Assembly (NCBI GenBank): GCA_963774305.1
Contig: CAVZEM010000005.1
Coordinates: 253,164-317,163, forward strand
Reading direction: 5' to 3'
Origin: DASUPK01 sp963774305
GTDB taxonomy: Bacteria; Actinomycetota; Thermoleophilia; Solirubrobacterales; 70-9
Length of the DNA: 64,000 bases
Positions 42,174 through 49,583 of this stretch are shown here, one piece after another (the stretch's first letter is position 1; each line of letters begins with the position of its first letter). The position numbers were made by a program, and so were the translations under genes. The notes beneath the pieces are model-generated. The model did no database searches. It was not told the DNA's origin and saw only the letters and a program-made list of their open reading frames with translations.

Positions 42174-43694
42174 CTAGGCGGCCTCGGAGTACGCGGCGTC
42201 GTCGCCTTGCGGGATCTGGTCCGGCATCTCGTCGCCCGCGAACTGCTCGGCGGCCTTGTCCTCGGGCTGGACCACGACAGCGGCGACGGCGATCGCCGCG
42301 ACGACCAGGCCGGCGGCGATCCAGAAGGCGAGGTGGAAGCCGCTGGTCAGGGCCGATGCTGTGGAGTGTCCGGCGTCCTCGAGGGCGTTGGTGCGCGAGG
42401 TCGACAGGGTCGCCAGGACCGCCAGGCCGAGCGCGCCGCCGACCTGGGCCGAGGTATTGACCAGGCCGGACGCGAGTCCCGCGTCGGCCCGCGTGGCACC
42501 CGACATGGCGATCGTCATCAGCGCCGGGAAGCAGACGCCGATGCCCGTGCCCATCAGGACCAGGACCGGCAGGACATCGGTGAAGTAGTTGGCGTCAACC
42601 GGAGCGCGCGTGAACAGGACGAGCCCGGCGGCGACCAGGCCGAGGCCCGGGAACAGCAGCGTCCGTGCGCCGAAGCGCATGATCAGCGGCTCCGAGTAGC
42701 GGCCGGTGAGGACGCCCATGATGATGCAGATCGGCAGGAAGGCCAGGCCGATCTGGAGCGCGTCATAGCCCTGCACCTGCTGCAGGTAGAGCGAGCCCAT
42801 GAAGAACATCCCGAACATCCCGGCGACCGTCAGGATCTGAACGGTGTTCGCGCCGGACACGTTGCGGGAGCGGAAAATCCGCAGCGGGATCAGTGGCGTC
42901 TTGGCGGTCGCCTCGCGGGCGATGAACAGCGCGCCCAGGACCAGCGAACCGGCACCCAGCCCCAGCGTCGTTGCGGCGCCCCAGCCGTCCTTGGCTGCCG
43001 GCTCGACGATCGTGTAGACGCCGAGCATGAGCGAGGCGGTGATCAGCACGGCGCCGAGCAGGTCGGCGCCCTCGCGGAAGCCGATTCCCTTGTCGTTCTC
43101 GAGCAGGCGCCGGGACCAGATCGCCGTGGCGAGCCCGATCGGCGCGTTGACGAAGAAGATCCAGTGCCAGCTGATCAGCTGAGTGATCACGCCGCCGATC
43201 AGCAGGCCAACCGCGCCGCCGGCCGAGGCGACGAACGCGTAGATGCCGACCGCCTTCGCCTGCTCGGCCGGCTGGGGGAACATCGTCACGATCATGCCGA
43301 GGATGACGGCGGAGGTCATCGCTCCGCCGATCCCCTGCAGGAGACGAGCGCCGATCAGCATGCCCTCGCTCTGCGAGGCGCCGCAGAGGATCGATGCCGC
43401 GACGAACACCGCCAGGCCGTAGAGGAAGATCGTCCGGCGGCCCAGCAGGTCGCCGAGCCGGCCCGCCAACAGGAGCAGCCCGCCGAAGGTGATCAGGTAG
43501 GCGTTGACTACCCAGGCCAGACTCGACTGATCGAAGCCGAGATCGTCCTTGATCGAGGGCAGCGCCACGTTCACGACGGTGATGTCGAGAACGATCATCA
43601 GCATCCCCGCGCAGAGGACGTAGAGCGCGATCCACCGCGAGCGATCGCTCATCGGTTCAGTTTGTGTCTGGGTTCCCACCTGTGCCTGCTCCAT
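42174..43694 (-). CDS. MFS drug efflux pump, DHA2 family
   Basis: The 506-residue, 14-helix protein has MLMIVLDITVVNVALPSI (DHA2 motif), WVVNAYLITFGGLLLLAGRLGDLLGRRTIF (MFS loop motif) and RLLQGIGGAMTSAVILGMI (motif C-like). WHWIFFVNAPIGLATAIW is typical of EmrB/QacA pumps. AGGAGG lies 10 bases upstream of ATG 43694. The 120-bp upstream region holds a promoter with a palindromic operator. The downstream F420-type reductase may act on the same toxic compounds. Confidence 0.92.
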   Translation of the reverse strand: MEQAQVGTQTQTEPMSDRSRWIALYVLCAGMLMIVLDITVVNVALPSIKDDLGFDQSSLAWVVNAYLITFGGLLLLAGRLGDLLGRRTIFLYGLAVFVAASILCGASQSEGMLIGARLLQGIGGAMTSAVILGMIVTMFPQPAEQAKAVGIYAFVASAGGAVGLLIGGVITQLISWHWIFFVNAPIGLATAIWSRRLLENDKGIGFREGADLLGAVLITASLMLGVYTIVEPAAKDGWGAATTLGLGAGSLVLGALFIAREATAKTPLIPLRIFRSRNVSGANTVQILTVAGMFGMFFMGSLYLQQVQGYDALQIGLAFLPICIIMGVLTGRYSEPLIMRFGARTLLFPGLGLVAAGLVLFTRAPVDANYFTDVLPVLVLMGTGIGVCFPALMTIAMSGATRADAGLASGLVNTSAQVGGALGLAVLATLSTSRTNALEDAGHSTASALTSGFHLAFWIAAGLVVAAIAVAAVVVQPEDKAAEQFAGDEMPDQIPQGDDAAYSEAA

Positions 43695-43766
43695 TTCGTT
43701 GGCCTCCTACCCAAGGGGGTCGTTTCTCAATACGACCGGGGACCCCCACGAAACTCATCGGTTGTT

Positions 43767-43795
43767 TGTACAAGTTCGACCGCGGTCGAAGTCAA
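43767..43795 (-). promoter_or_regulatory. Promoter with a 16-bp palindromic operator for the DHA2 pump
   Basis: On the minus strand, TTGACT (43795-43790) and TGTACA (43772-43767) are 17 bases apart and resemble a -35/-10 pair. The spacer holds TTCGACCGCGGTCGAA (43775-43790), a perfect palindrome such as TetR-type repressors bind. Its position between the two promoter boxes is that of a repressor that blocks RNA polymerase. No TetR gene is adjacent. Inferred from sequence only. Confidence 0.6.
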
Positions 43796-43813
43796 GTATC
43801 TGTGACGTAAATC

Positions 43814-44929
43814 TCAGTCGAGCTGCGCCGGGAGCCCGAACCGCGCGTAGGCGGTCTCGAGCTTCTCGTAGTCGGCCGGCTGTTCAGGAGTCCGGGCCTG
43901 GACCTCGGGGTCCGGGTCCTGCGAGCCGCGCAGGATGAAGGCGTCGACCTCCTTGATCTTGTCGCCCTCGAAGCTGAGCACGTTGACCGCGAACGGCACG
44001 CGTGCCTGCTTCTCCTCGTCCCAGCTGTAGAAGGCGAGGGCAGGCTGGCCGTTGGCGATGGTCGGAATCGACTTCCAGCCCCAGTCCGGCAGCATCGACC
44101 ACTTCTCGAGGAATCCGCGAATCCCGTCATGCCCGTAGAACCAGCGGGACATCGGCGGCATGGTGAAGGCCGCGTCCTCGGCAAGCAGCGAGACGACGGT
44201 GTCGACGTCGTTGCGCTCCCAGGCGTCCGCGTACTGCTCGACGATCTCGCGGAGCTTCTCGTCGCCCAGCGCGCGCAGCGTCTCCTGCTGGCTCTGCTCG
44301 GGCAGACGCTTCTCGATCGTCGCCCGGGCCCGCTGCAGGGCGCTGTTGACCGAGGCGACGCTCGTCTCGAGCGTGTCGGCCGTCTCCTGGGCGGAGAAGC
44401 CGAGCACCTCGCGCAGGATCAGGACCGCCCGCTGGTTCGCGGGCAGCAGCTGCAGGGCGGCGACGAAGGCGAGCTCCACCGACTCCCGCTGCTCGTAGCG
44501 GGCGTCGGGCGAGGCATAACCGTCCTCGATCCCGAGCGTCTCGTCGGGGAAGGGCTCGATCCAGACCGACTCGACCAGCGGCTCGCCGACTCCGCCGTGC
44601 GGATCGGCGGGCGGGCCGTAGTCGACCGGCAGGATCCGCTTCGGGCGGCGGCCGATCGCGTCGAGCGAGGTGTTGGTGGCGATCCGGTAGAGCCAGGAGC
44701 GCAGCGAGCTGCGTCCCTCGAACTTGTCAAGGCTGCGCCAGGCGCGAACCAGGGCCTCCTGGAGCGCATCCTCGGCGTCCTGAACCGAGCCGAGCATGCG
44801 GTAGCAATGCGCCTGAAGCTCGGAGCGGTGGGGCTCGATCAGCCTGGCGTAGGCGTCCTCGCTGCCCTTTCGGGCGGTCTCGAGCAGCTCCCGCTGCTCG
44901 ACCGTCGACTCTGTCGGCGTGGTGCTCAT
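43814..44929 (-). CDS. ECF sigma factor with SnoaL-like C-terminal domain
   Basis: The 371-residue protein has sigma region 2 (HCYRMLGSVQDAEDALQEALVRAWRSLDKFEGRSSLRSWLYRIATN), sigma region 4 (LLPANQRAVLILREVLGFSAQETADTLETSVASVNSALQRAR), and a C-terminal SnoaL/NTF2-like domain (EIVEQYADAWERNDVDTVVSLLAEDA). This is the ECF type (TIGR02960-like) in which the fused domain replaces an anti-sigma factor. A signal ligand probably binds the C-terminal pocket. ATG 44929 starts MSTTPTES. Its target genes are unknown. Confidence 0.9.
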   Translation of the reverse strand: MSTTPTESTVEQRELLETARKGSEDAYARLIEPHRSELQAHCYRMLGSVQDAEDALQEALVRAWRSLDKFEGRSSLRSWLYRIATNTSLDAIGRRPKRILPVDYGPPADPHGGVGEPLVESVWIEPFPDETLGIEDGYASPDARYEQRESVELAFVAALQLLPANQRAVLILREVLGFSAQETADTLETSVASVNSALQRARATIEKRLPEQSQQETLRALGDEKLREIVEQYADAWERNDVDTVVSLLAEDAAFTMPPMSRWFYGHDGIRGFLEKWSMLPDWGWKSIPTIANGQPALAFYSWDEEKQARVPFAVNVLSFEGDKIKEVDAFILRGSQDPDPEVQARTPEQPADYEKLETAYARFGLPAQLD

Positions 44930-45019
44930 CCCGTCTATGGAGAGTAGACGGACGCAACAACGGGAACTCATCGCCGAACCGATGAATTTCCACGTCGGGC
45001 TCGGTCTAAGTGGCAGGGA

Positions 45020-45388
45020 ATGAACTCGCGCGCCGGCAACCCCGTGATCCACCTCGAGCTCCACACCGGAGATCTGCCGGGGGCGGTGGAGTTCTACGCC
45101 GGGCTCTTCGGCTGGCGGCCCGAGCGCATCCACGTCGGCGCCGGCTCGTACCTGGCGCTCGGGATGGGCAACGGGGTGGGCGGGGGAGTGGTCGAGTGCG
45201 AGTCGAAGCACCCGCTCTGGCTGCCCTACGTGGGCGTCTCGGACGTCGGCAGGACGACGGAGCAGGCCCGCGCCCTCGGCGGCGAGGTCCTGCTCGGTCC
45301 GCGCGAGGGCCCCGAGGGCTGGCGCAGTGTCGTTTCGACGCCCGACGGCGGCGAGGTCGCCTTCTGGCAGTCGAAGACCGGGCGCTGA
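45020..45388 (+). CDS. VOC-family protein
   Basis: The 122-residue protein has VIHLELHTGDLPGAVEFYAGLFGWRPE in the first half. LPYVGVSDVGRTTEQARALGGEVLLGPREGPEG and STPDGGEVAFWQSK in the second carry the usual closing Glu and aromatic of the VOC fold. It is divergent from the ECF sigma gene by 90 bases. The substrate is unknown; CDS start ATG 45020. Confidence 0.85.
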   Translation: MNSRAGNPVIHLELHTGDLPGAVEFYAGLFGWRPERIHVGAGSYLALGMGNGVGGGVVECESKHPLWLPYVGVSDVGRTTEQARALGGEVLLGPREGPEGWRSVVSTPDGGEVAFWQSKTGR

Positions 45389-45430
45389 GCTACGGTTCGG
45401 TGGGCGGGGGGCAGGCTCGGCCGGCTCTGA

Positions 45431-46198
45431 ATGGACGCCCCCCACCAACACGCGAAGGGCCCTGACTCGGATGAGGTGAGCGTGGCGCCGGTGCGAGGGG
45501 AGCTGCGGTACTGGCTCGAGCTTGCGAGGTTGCTGGTGGATCGGCGATTTCACTCGGTCGAGCAGGCTCAGGAGCCGCCGCCGATCCTGCTGATTCCCGG
45601 CTTCATGGCGGGCGACGCGTCCCTGACGGCGCTCGCCGGGTGGCTGCGCCGCCGCGGCCACGACGTGCGCGGCAGCGGGATGCTGGTCAACGTCGGCTGC
45701 GCGGGCCGCGAGCTCTACCGACTCGAGGAGAGGCTCGCCGAGATGGACGGACCCGTGATCGTGATCGGCCAGAGCCGCGGCGGAACCCTGGCGCGCGCCC
45801 TGGCGGCGCGCCATCCACAGGCAGTCGCGGGGCTGGTGACCCTTGGGTCGCCCATCCTCGACCCGCTCGCGGTCTCGACCTCGGTCATGCGCACCGTTCG
45901 ATCCGTTGCCCGGCTTGGCGACTTCGGCATCCCGGGGGTCTTCTCGAGCGATTGCATGGACGGCCCCTGCTGCACGGACTTCTACGACCGGCTCCGGGCG
46001 CCCCTCGAGCCCGGGCTGCCCGCGCTCGCGGTTCATTCCCGCAGCGACGGGATCGTGGACTGGCGCGCCTGTCTCGACCCCCACGCCAGGTGCGTGGAGG
46101 TCGATGGAAGCCATTGCGGGATGGCCGTCAACCCGGCGGTCTACCGAGAGCTCGAGGTACTGCTCGCCCATGCCGAGGAGGCCGCATGCAGGCAATGA
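45431..46198 (+). CDS. Alpha/beta-hydrolase (lipase/esterase-like)
   Basis: The 255-residue protein has PPILLIPGFMAGDASLTAL (oxyanion loop) and VIVIGQSRGGTLARALAAR with nucleophile Ser in GQSRG. A probable acid in HSRSDGIVDW and the last catalytic His in DGSHCGMAVNPAVY follow. A CxxGPCC motif (SDCMDGPCC) lies in the lid. The Ser-Asp-His triad is complete. The gene overlaps the WS/DGAT gene by 13 bases, so both probably act in neutral-lipid or ester metabolism. Confidence 0.85.
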   Translation: MDAPHQHAKGPDSDEVSVAPVRGELRYWLELARLLVDRRFHSVEQAQEPPPILLIPGFMAGDASLTALAGWLRRRGHDVRGSGMLVNVGCAGRELYRLEERLAEMDGPVIVIGQSRGGTLARALAARHPQAVAGLVTLGSPILDPLAVSTSVMRTVRSVARLGDFGIPGVFSSDCMDGPCCTDFYDRLRAPLEPGLPALAVHSRSDGIVDWRACLDPHARCVEVDGSHCGMAVNPAVYRELEVLLAHAEEAACRQ

Positions 46199-47562
46199 GC
46201 GTGCAGGACGCGATGTTCCTGCACGTCGAGAACGACGTGACTCCCATGCACATCGGCGGCGTCAGCATCTTCGAGGGACCGCCGCCGCCGTTCGACGAGC
46301 TGCGATCGATGGTGGCCGGGAAGCTGAGCCTGACGCCCCGCTACCGCCAGAAGGTTCGCTTCGTCCCGCTCGGGATGGGCGAGCCGGTGTGGGTCGACGA
46401 TCCCCACTTCAGCATCGACTACCACCTGCGCCACAGCGCGGTTCCTTCGCCGGGCACGGAGGATCAGCTTCGCGCCACCGCGGCGCGCGTCTTCTCCCAG
46501 CACCTCGACCGGTCCAAGCCCCTCTGGGAGATCTGGATGGTCGAGGGGCTCGAGGACGACCGCTGGGCGCTGCTCTCGAAGGTCCACCACTGCATGGTCG
46601 ACGGCGTCGCCGCCACGGACATGATGTCGCTGATGTTCGGCGAGACGCCGGAGCAGACCACCAACGGGGAGGTCTGGCACGCGGACCCGGAGCCCTCGGG
46701 ACCTGAGCTGATCGCGTACAGCGCCCGGCATCGCATCCGCGACCCGGCAGCGCAGGTCCGCTTCGCACTGCGCGCGCCCAGCGAGGTCCTGCGGGCGTTC
46801 GCCGGCGGCGCCAAGGCCCTGCTGGCAGCAGCCCCCGCGCTCCGTCCCGCCACCTCGTCCCTGACCGGGCCGATCGGGCCGCACCGCGTCTGGAGCTGGG
46901 CCAGGGTGACCCTCGCCGACGTCAAGAAGGTGCGCTCGGAGCTTGGAGGGACAGTCAACGACGTCGTTCTGACGCTGATCACGAACGGCTACCGGGCGCT
47001 CCTCGAGCGCCGTGGCGAGGCGATCACCAAGGAAAGGGTCGTGCGGACGATGGTCCCGGTGTCCGTGCGCGCGCCGGGGGAGCGCGGCGAATACAACAAC
47101 CGCGTATCGGCGGTCTTCGCGCGGCTCCCGGTGGGAATCGAGGACCCCGCCGAGCGCCTCGCCGACATCCGTGACCAGATGGACGGCATCAAGGCGTCCA
47201 AGCAGGCCGTTGCCGGGGACGCCCTTGCGCAGCTCTCCGGGTTCGCTCCGCCGATGCTGCTCGCGCTCGGCAGCCGCCTGGCGACGCGCTCGGCCCGCCT
47301 CAACATGGACACCGCCACGACCAACGTTCCCGGCCCTCAGGTGGCTCTCCACACACTCAACCGCAAGCTCGTTGCCTCGTACCCCTTCGTCCCGATCGTG
47401 GGCACGATTCGGATCGTCGTCGCGATCTTCTCCTACGACGGCGAGCTCTACTTCGGCGTGACGGGCGACCGGGACCATGCCCCGGATGTCGACGTGCTCA
47501 CCGCCGGCATCGAGGCCGACATCGATCAGCTGCTCGACCGGACGAAGTTCGCCTCCGCTTAG
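46186..47562 (+). CDS. WS/DGAT wax ester synthase/diacylglycerol acyltransferase
   Basis: The 458-residue enzyme esterifies fatty alcohols or diacylglycerol from acyl-CoA. LLSKVHHCMVDGVAATDMM contains the HHxxxDG active site, and the C-terminal half has GTVNDVVLTLITNGYRALL, VPVSVRAP and the late ATTNVPGPQ (PLW/NVPGP) motif of the family. ATG 46186 has GAGGAGG at 46176-46182. It is coupled with the upstream hydrolase. The family is widespread in actinobacteria that store triacylglycerol. Confidence 0.93.
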   Translation: MQAMSVQDAMFLHVENDVTPMHIGGVSIFEGPPPPFDELRSMVAGKLSLTPRYRQKVRFVPLGMGEPVWVDDPHFSIDYHLRHSAVPSPGTEDQLRATAARVFSQHLDRSKPLWEIWMVEGLEDDRWALLSKVHHCMVDGVAATDMMSLMFGETPEQTTNGEVWHADPEPSGPELIAYSARHRIRDPAAQVRFALRAPSEVLRAFAGGAKALLAAAPALRPATSSLTGPIGPHRVWSWARVTLADVKKVRSELGGTVNDVVLTLITNGYRALLERRGEAITKERVVRTMVPVSVRAPGERGEYNNRVSAVFARLPVGIEDPAERLADIRDQMDGIKASKQAVAGDALAQLSGFAPPMLLALGSRLATRSARLNMDTATTNVPGPQVALHTLNRKLVASYPFVPIVGTIRIVVAIFSYDGELYFGVTGDRDHAPDVDVLTAGIEADIDQLLDRTKFASA

Positions 47563-47601
47563 AGGGCGAGGGATGCCCGCGGCGGCGCATAGGCTGAGTC
47601 G

Positions 47602-49530
47602 GTGAGCGCGCAACAGGCACCCGCCTCGTTCACCGGCAAGACCGCCTGGGCGCGCAACCTCGCGACACCGGTCCGGGACTTCCTCAGCGCGGAGACCGGC
47701 GGTGCCGTCGTCTTGATTGCGGCTGTCGCCGCGGCGCTGATCTGGGCGAACTCGCCCTGGTCGGATTCCTACGAGTCCTTCTGGACGACGAAGCTCTCGA
47801 TCACCATCGGCACCGGCGGCATCTCGATGGACGTCCGCGACTGGGTGAACAGCGGGCTGATGACCTTCTTCTTCCTGGTCGTCGGGCTTGAGGCGAAGCG
47901 CGAGATGGACACCGGTGAGCTGCGCGAGCGCCAGCGGCTGGCGATCCCGGTGTTCGCTTCCCTGGGTGGGATGGCGGTGCCGATCCTGATCTTCACCGCC
48001 TTCAACGTGGGGGGCTCGGGCGCCCATGCCTGGGGCGCCGCGATGTCGACGGACACGGCCTTGGCCCTGGGCGTCCTCGGCCTGCTGGCGCCTCAGGGGA
48101 CTCGCCTTCGGCTCCGCCTGCTCACGATTGCGGTGGTCGACGACCTTGTGGCCCTGATCATCATCGCGACCGTCTACACCGATCACGTCGACCTCCTCCC
48201 GCTGGCGCTCGCGATCGGGTTCTTTGCAGTGCTCCTCGCACTCCGCTACGTGCGCGGCACCTGGCGGAACGAGGCAGCGGTCCTGCTCGGCGTTGCACTC
48301 TGGGTGGCGCTGTTCGAGGCGGGAATCGACCCGGTGGTCGCCGGGCTCGCCGTGGGCCTCGTGACCAGCGCCTACCCGCCAGAGCGCGGGGATCTCGAGC
48401 GTGTGACCGAGCAGGCGCGGTCATTCCGCGAGCAGCCCACCCCGGAGCTCGCGCGCTCGGCGCAGCGCAGCGTCGCCTCGGCGATCTCGGCCAACGAACG
48501 GCTCCAGTACATGCTGCATCCCTGGACCAGCTACGTGATCGTGCCCGTCTTCGCGCTGGCAAACGCGGGAGTGCATCTCGATAGCCAGCTCCTCGGCGAT
48601 GCCGTCAGCTCGCCGATCACGCTCGGGATCTTCTTCGGCTACGTGGTCGGCAAGCCCGTCGGCATTCTCACCACAGTCTGGCTGGTGTCCAGACCGTGGC
48701 TCCTCGGCCTGCGACGTGGATTGAGCTGGCCGGTGACCGCCGGCGGCGCAACCGTCGGCGGCATGGGGTTCACGGTTTCCGTCCTGATCGCGAGCATCGC
48801 GCTCGGCGGCCACCAGCTCGAGGAGGCGAAGATCGGCGTCCTTGCGGCTGCCTTGGTTGCGCCGTGCCTCGCCTGGATCGTGTTCCAGGTCACCAGGCGT
48901 CTGCCGGATGAGGTGCGGGCCCGGCAGATCGCCGGCACCTATGACGACCTGCTCGACCTCGCCGAGGACGTGGACCCCGAGCGTGACCATATCCGCGGCC
49001 CCGACGATGCTCCTGTGACGCTGGTGGAGTACGGCGACTACGAGTGCCCTTACTGCGGCCGAGCCGAACCGGTGATCCGCGAGCTGCTCGATAATTTCGG
49101 CGACGACCTCCGTTACGTCTGGCGCCATCTTCCTCTGAGCGACGTCCACCCAAACGCGCAGAACGCCGCGGAGGCGGCGGAGGCCGCGGCCGCCCAGGGC
49201 GCCTTCTGGGAGATGCACGACAAGCTGATTCACAACCAGGATCAGCTCGGAGCGCCCGATCCCGAGCGGCATGCCGAGGAGCTGGGCCTCGACGTCGAGC
49301 GGTTCCGGGACGAGATGCGCCGGCGCGTGTACTCGCCGCGCGTCGCGGAGGACGTGTCGAGCGCCGATGCGAGCGACGTCGCCGGGACGCCGGGGTTCTT
49401 CATCAACGGGCGCCGTCATCGGGGCGCCTACGACGTGGAGACCTTGAGCCGCCTGGTCAGAGACGCCAGAGGCCGCGCCCGGGCGCAGGAGGCCGCAGCG
49501 CGCGCGTCCGAGCCCGAGCCGGTCGGGTAG
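47602..49530 (+). CDS. nhaA: NhaA Na+/H+ antiporter fused to a DsbA-like thioredoxin domain
   Basis: Residues about 1-435 of the 642-residue protein form NhaA: FLVVGLEAKREM, AMSTDTALALGVL, LTIAVVDDLVALIIIATVY with the Asp-Asp ion site, and GGATVGGMGFTVSVLIA. After a linker rich in Asp/Glu, residues about 455-630 form a DsbA/thioredoxin domain with DYECPYCGRAEP (CPYC, about residue 482) and VAGTPGFFINGRR (cis-Pro loop). The two domains are in one unbroken frame. GTG 47602. The thioredoxin part probably senses or repairs redox state at the membrane face. Confidence 0.93.
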   Translation: MSAQQAPASFTGKTAWARNLATPVRDFLSAETGGAVVLIAAVAAALIWANSPWSDSYESFWTTKLSITIGTGGISMDVRDWVNSGLMTFFFLVVGLEAKREMDTGELRERQRLAIPVFASLGGMAVPILIFTAFNVGGSGAHAWGAAMSTDTALALGVLGLLAPQGTRLRLRLLTIAVVDDLVALIIIATVYTDHVDLLPLALAIGFFAVLLALRYVRGTWRNEAAVLLGVALWVALFEAGIDPVVAGLAVGLVTSAYPPERGDLERVTEQARSFREQPTPELARSAQRSVASAISANERLQYMLHPWTSYVIVPVFALANAGVHLDSQLLGDAVSSPITLGIFFGYVVGKPVGILTTVWLVSRPWLLGLRRGLSWPVTAGGATVGGMGFTVSVLIASIALGGHQLEEAKIGVLAAALVAPCLAWIVFQVTRRLPDEVRARQIAGTYDDLLDLAEDVDPERDHIRGPDDAPVTLVEYGDYECPYCGRAEPVIRELLDNFGDDLRYVWRHLPLSDVHPNAQNAAEAAEAAAAQGAFWEMHDKLIHNQDQLGAPDPERHAEELGLDVERFRDEMRRRVYSPRVAEDVSSADASDVAGTPGFFINGRRHRGAYDVETLSRLVRDARGRARAQEAAARASEPEPVG

Positions 49531-49583
49531 CCGTCAGCGACACGCTATCCTGTCTGGACTAACTACAGAAACTGGACTTTCTG

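Noticed and set aside
49531..49583. HspR (HAIR) operator in front of lon
   Set aside because: No CTTGAGT-N7-ACTCAAG-like inverted repeat is present in the short intergenic stretch.
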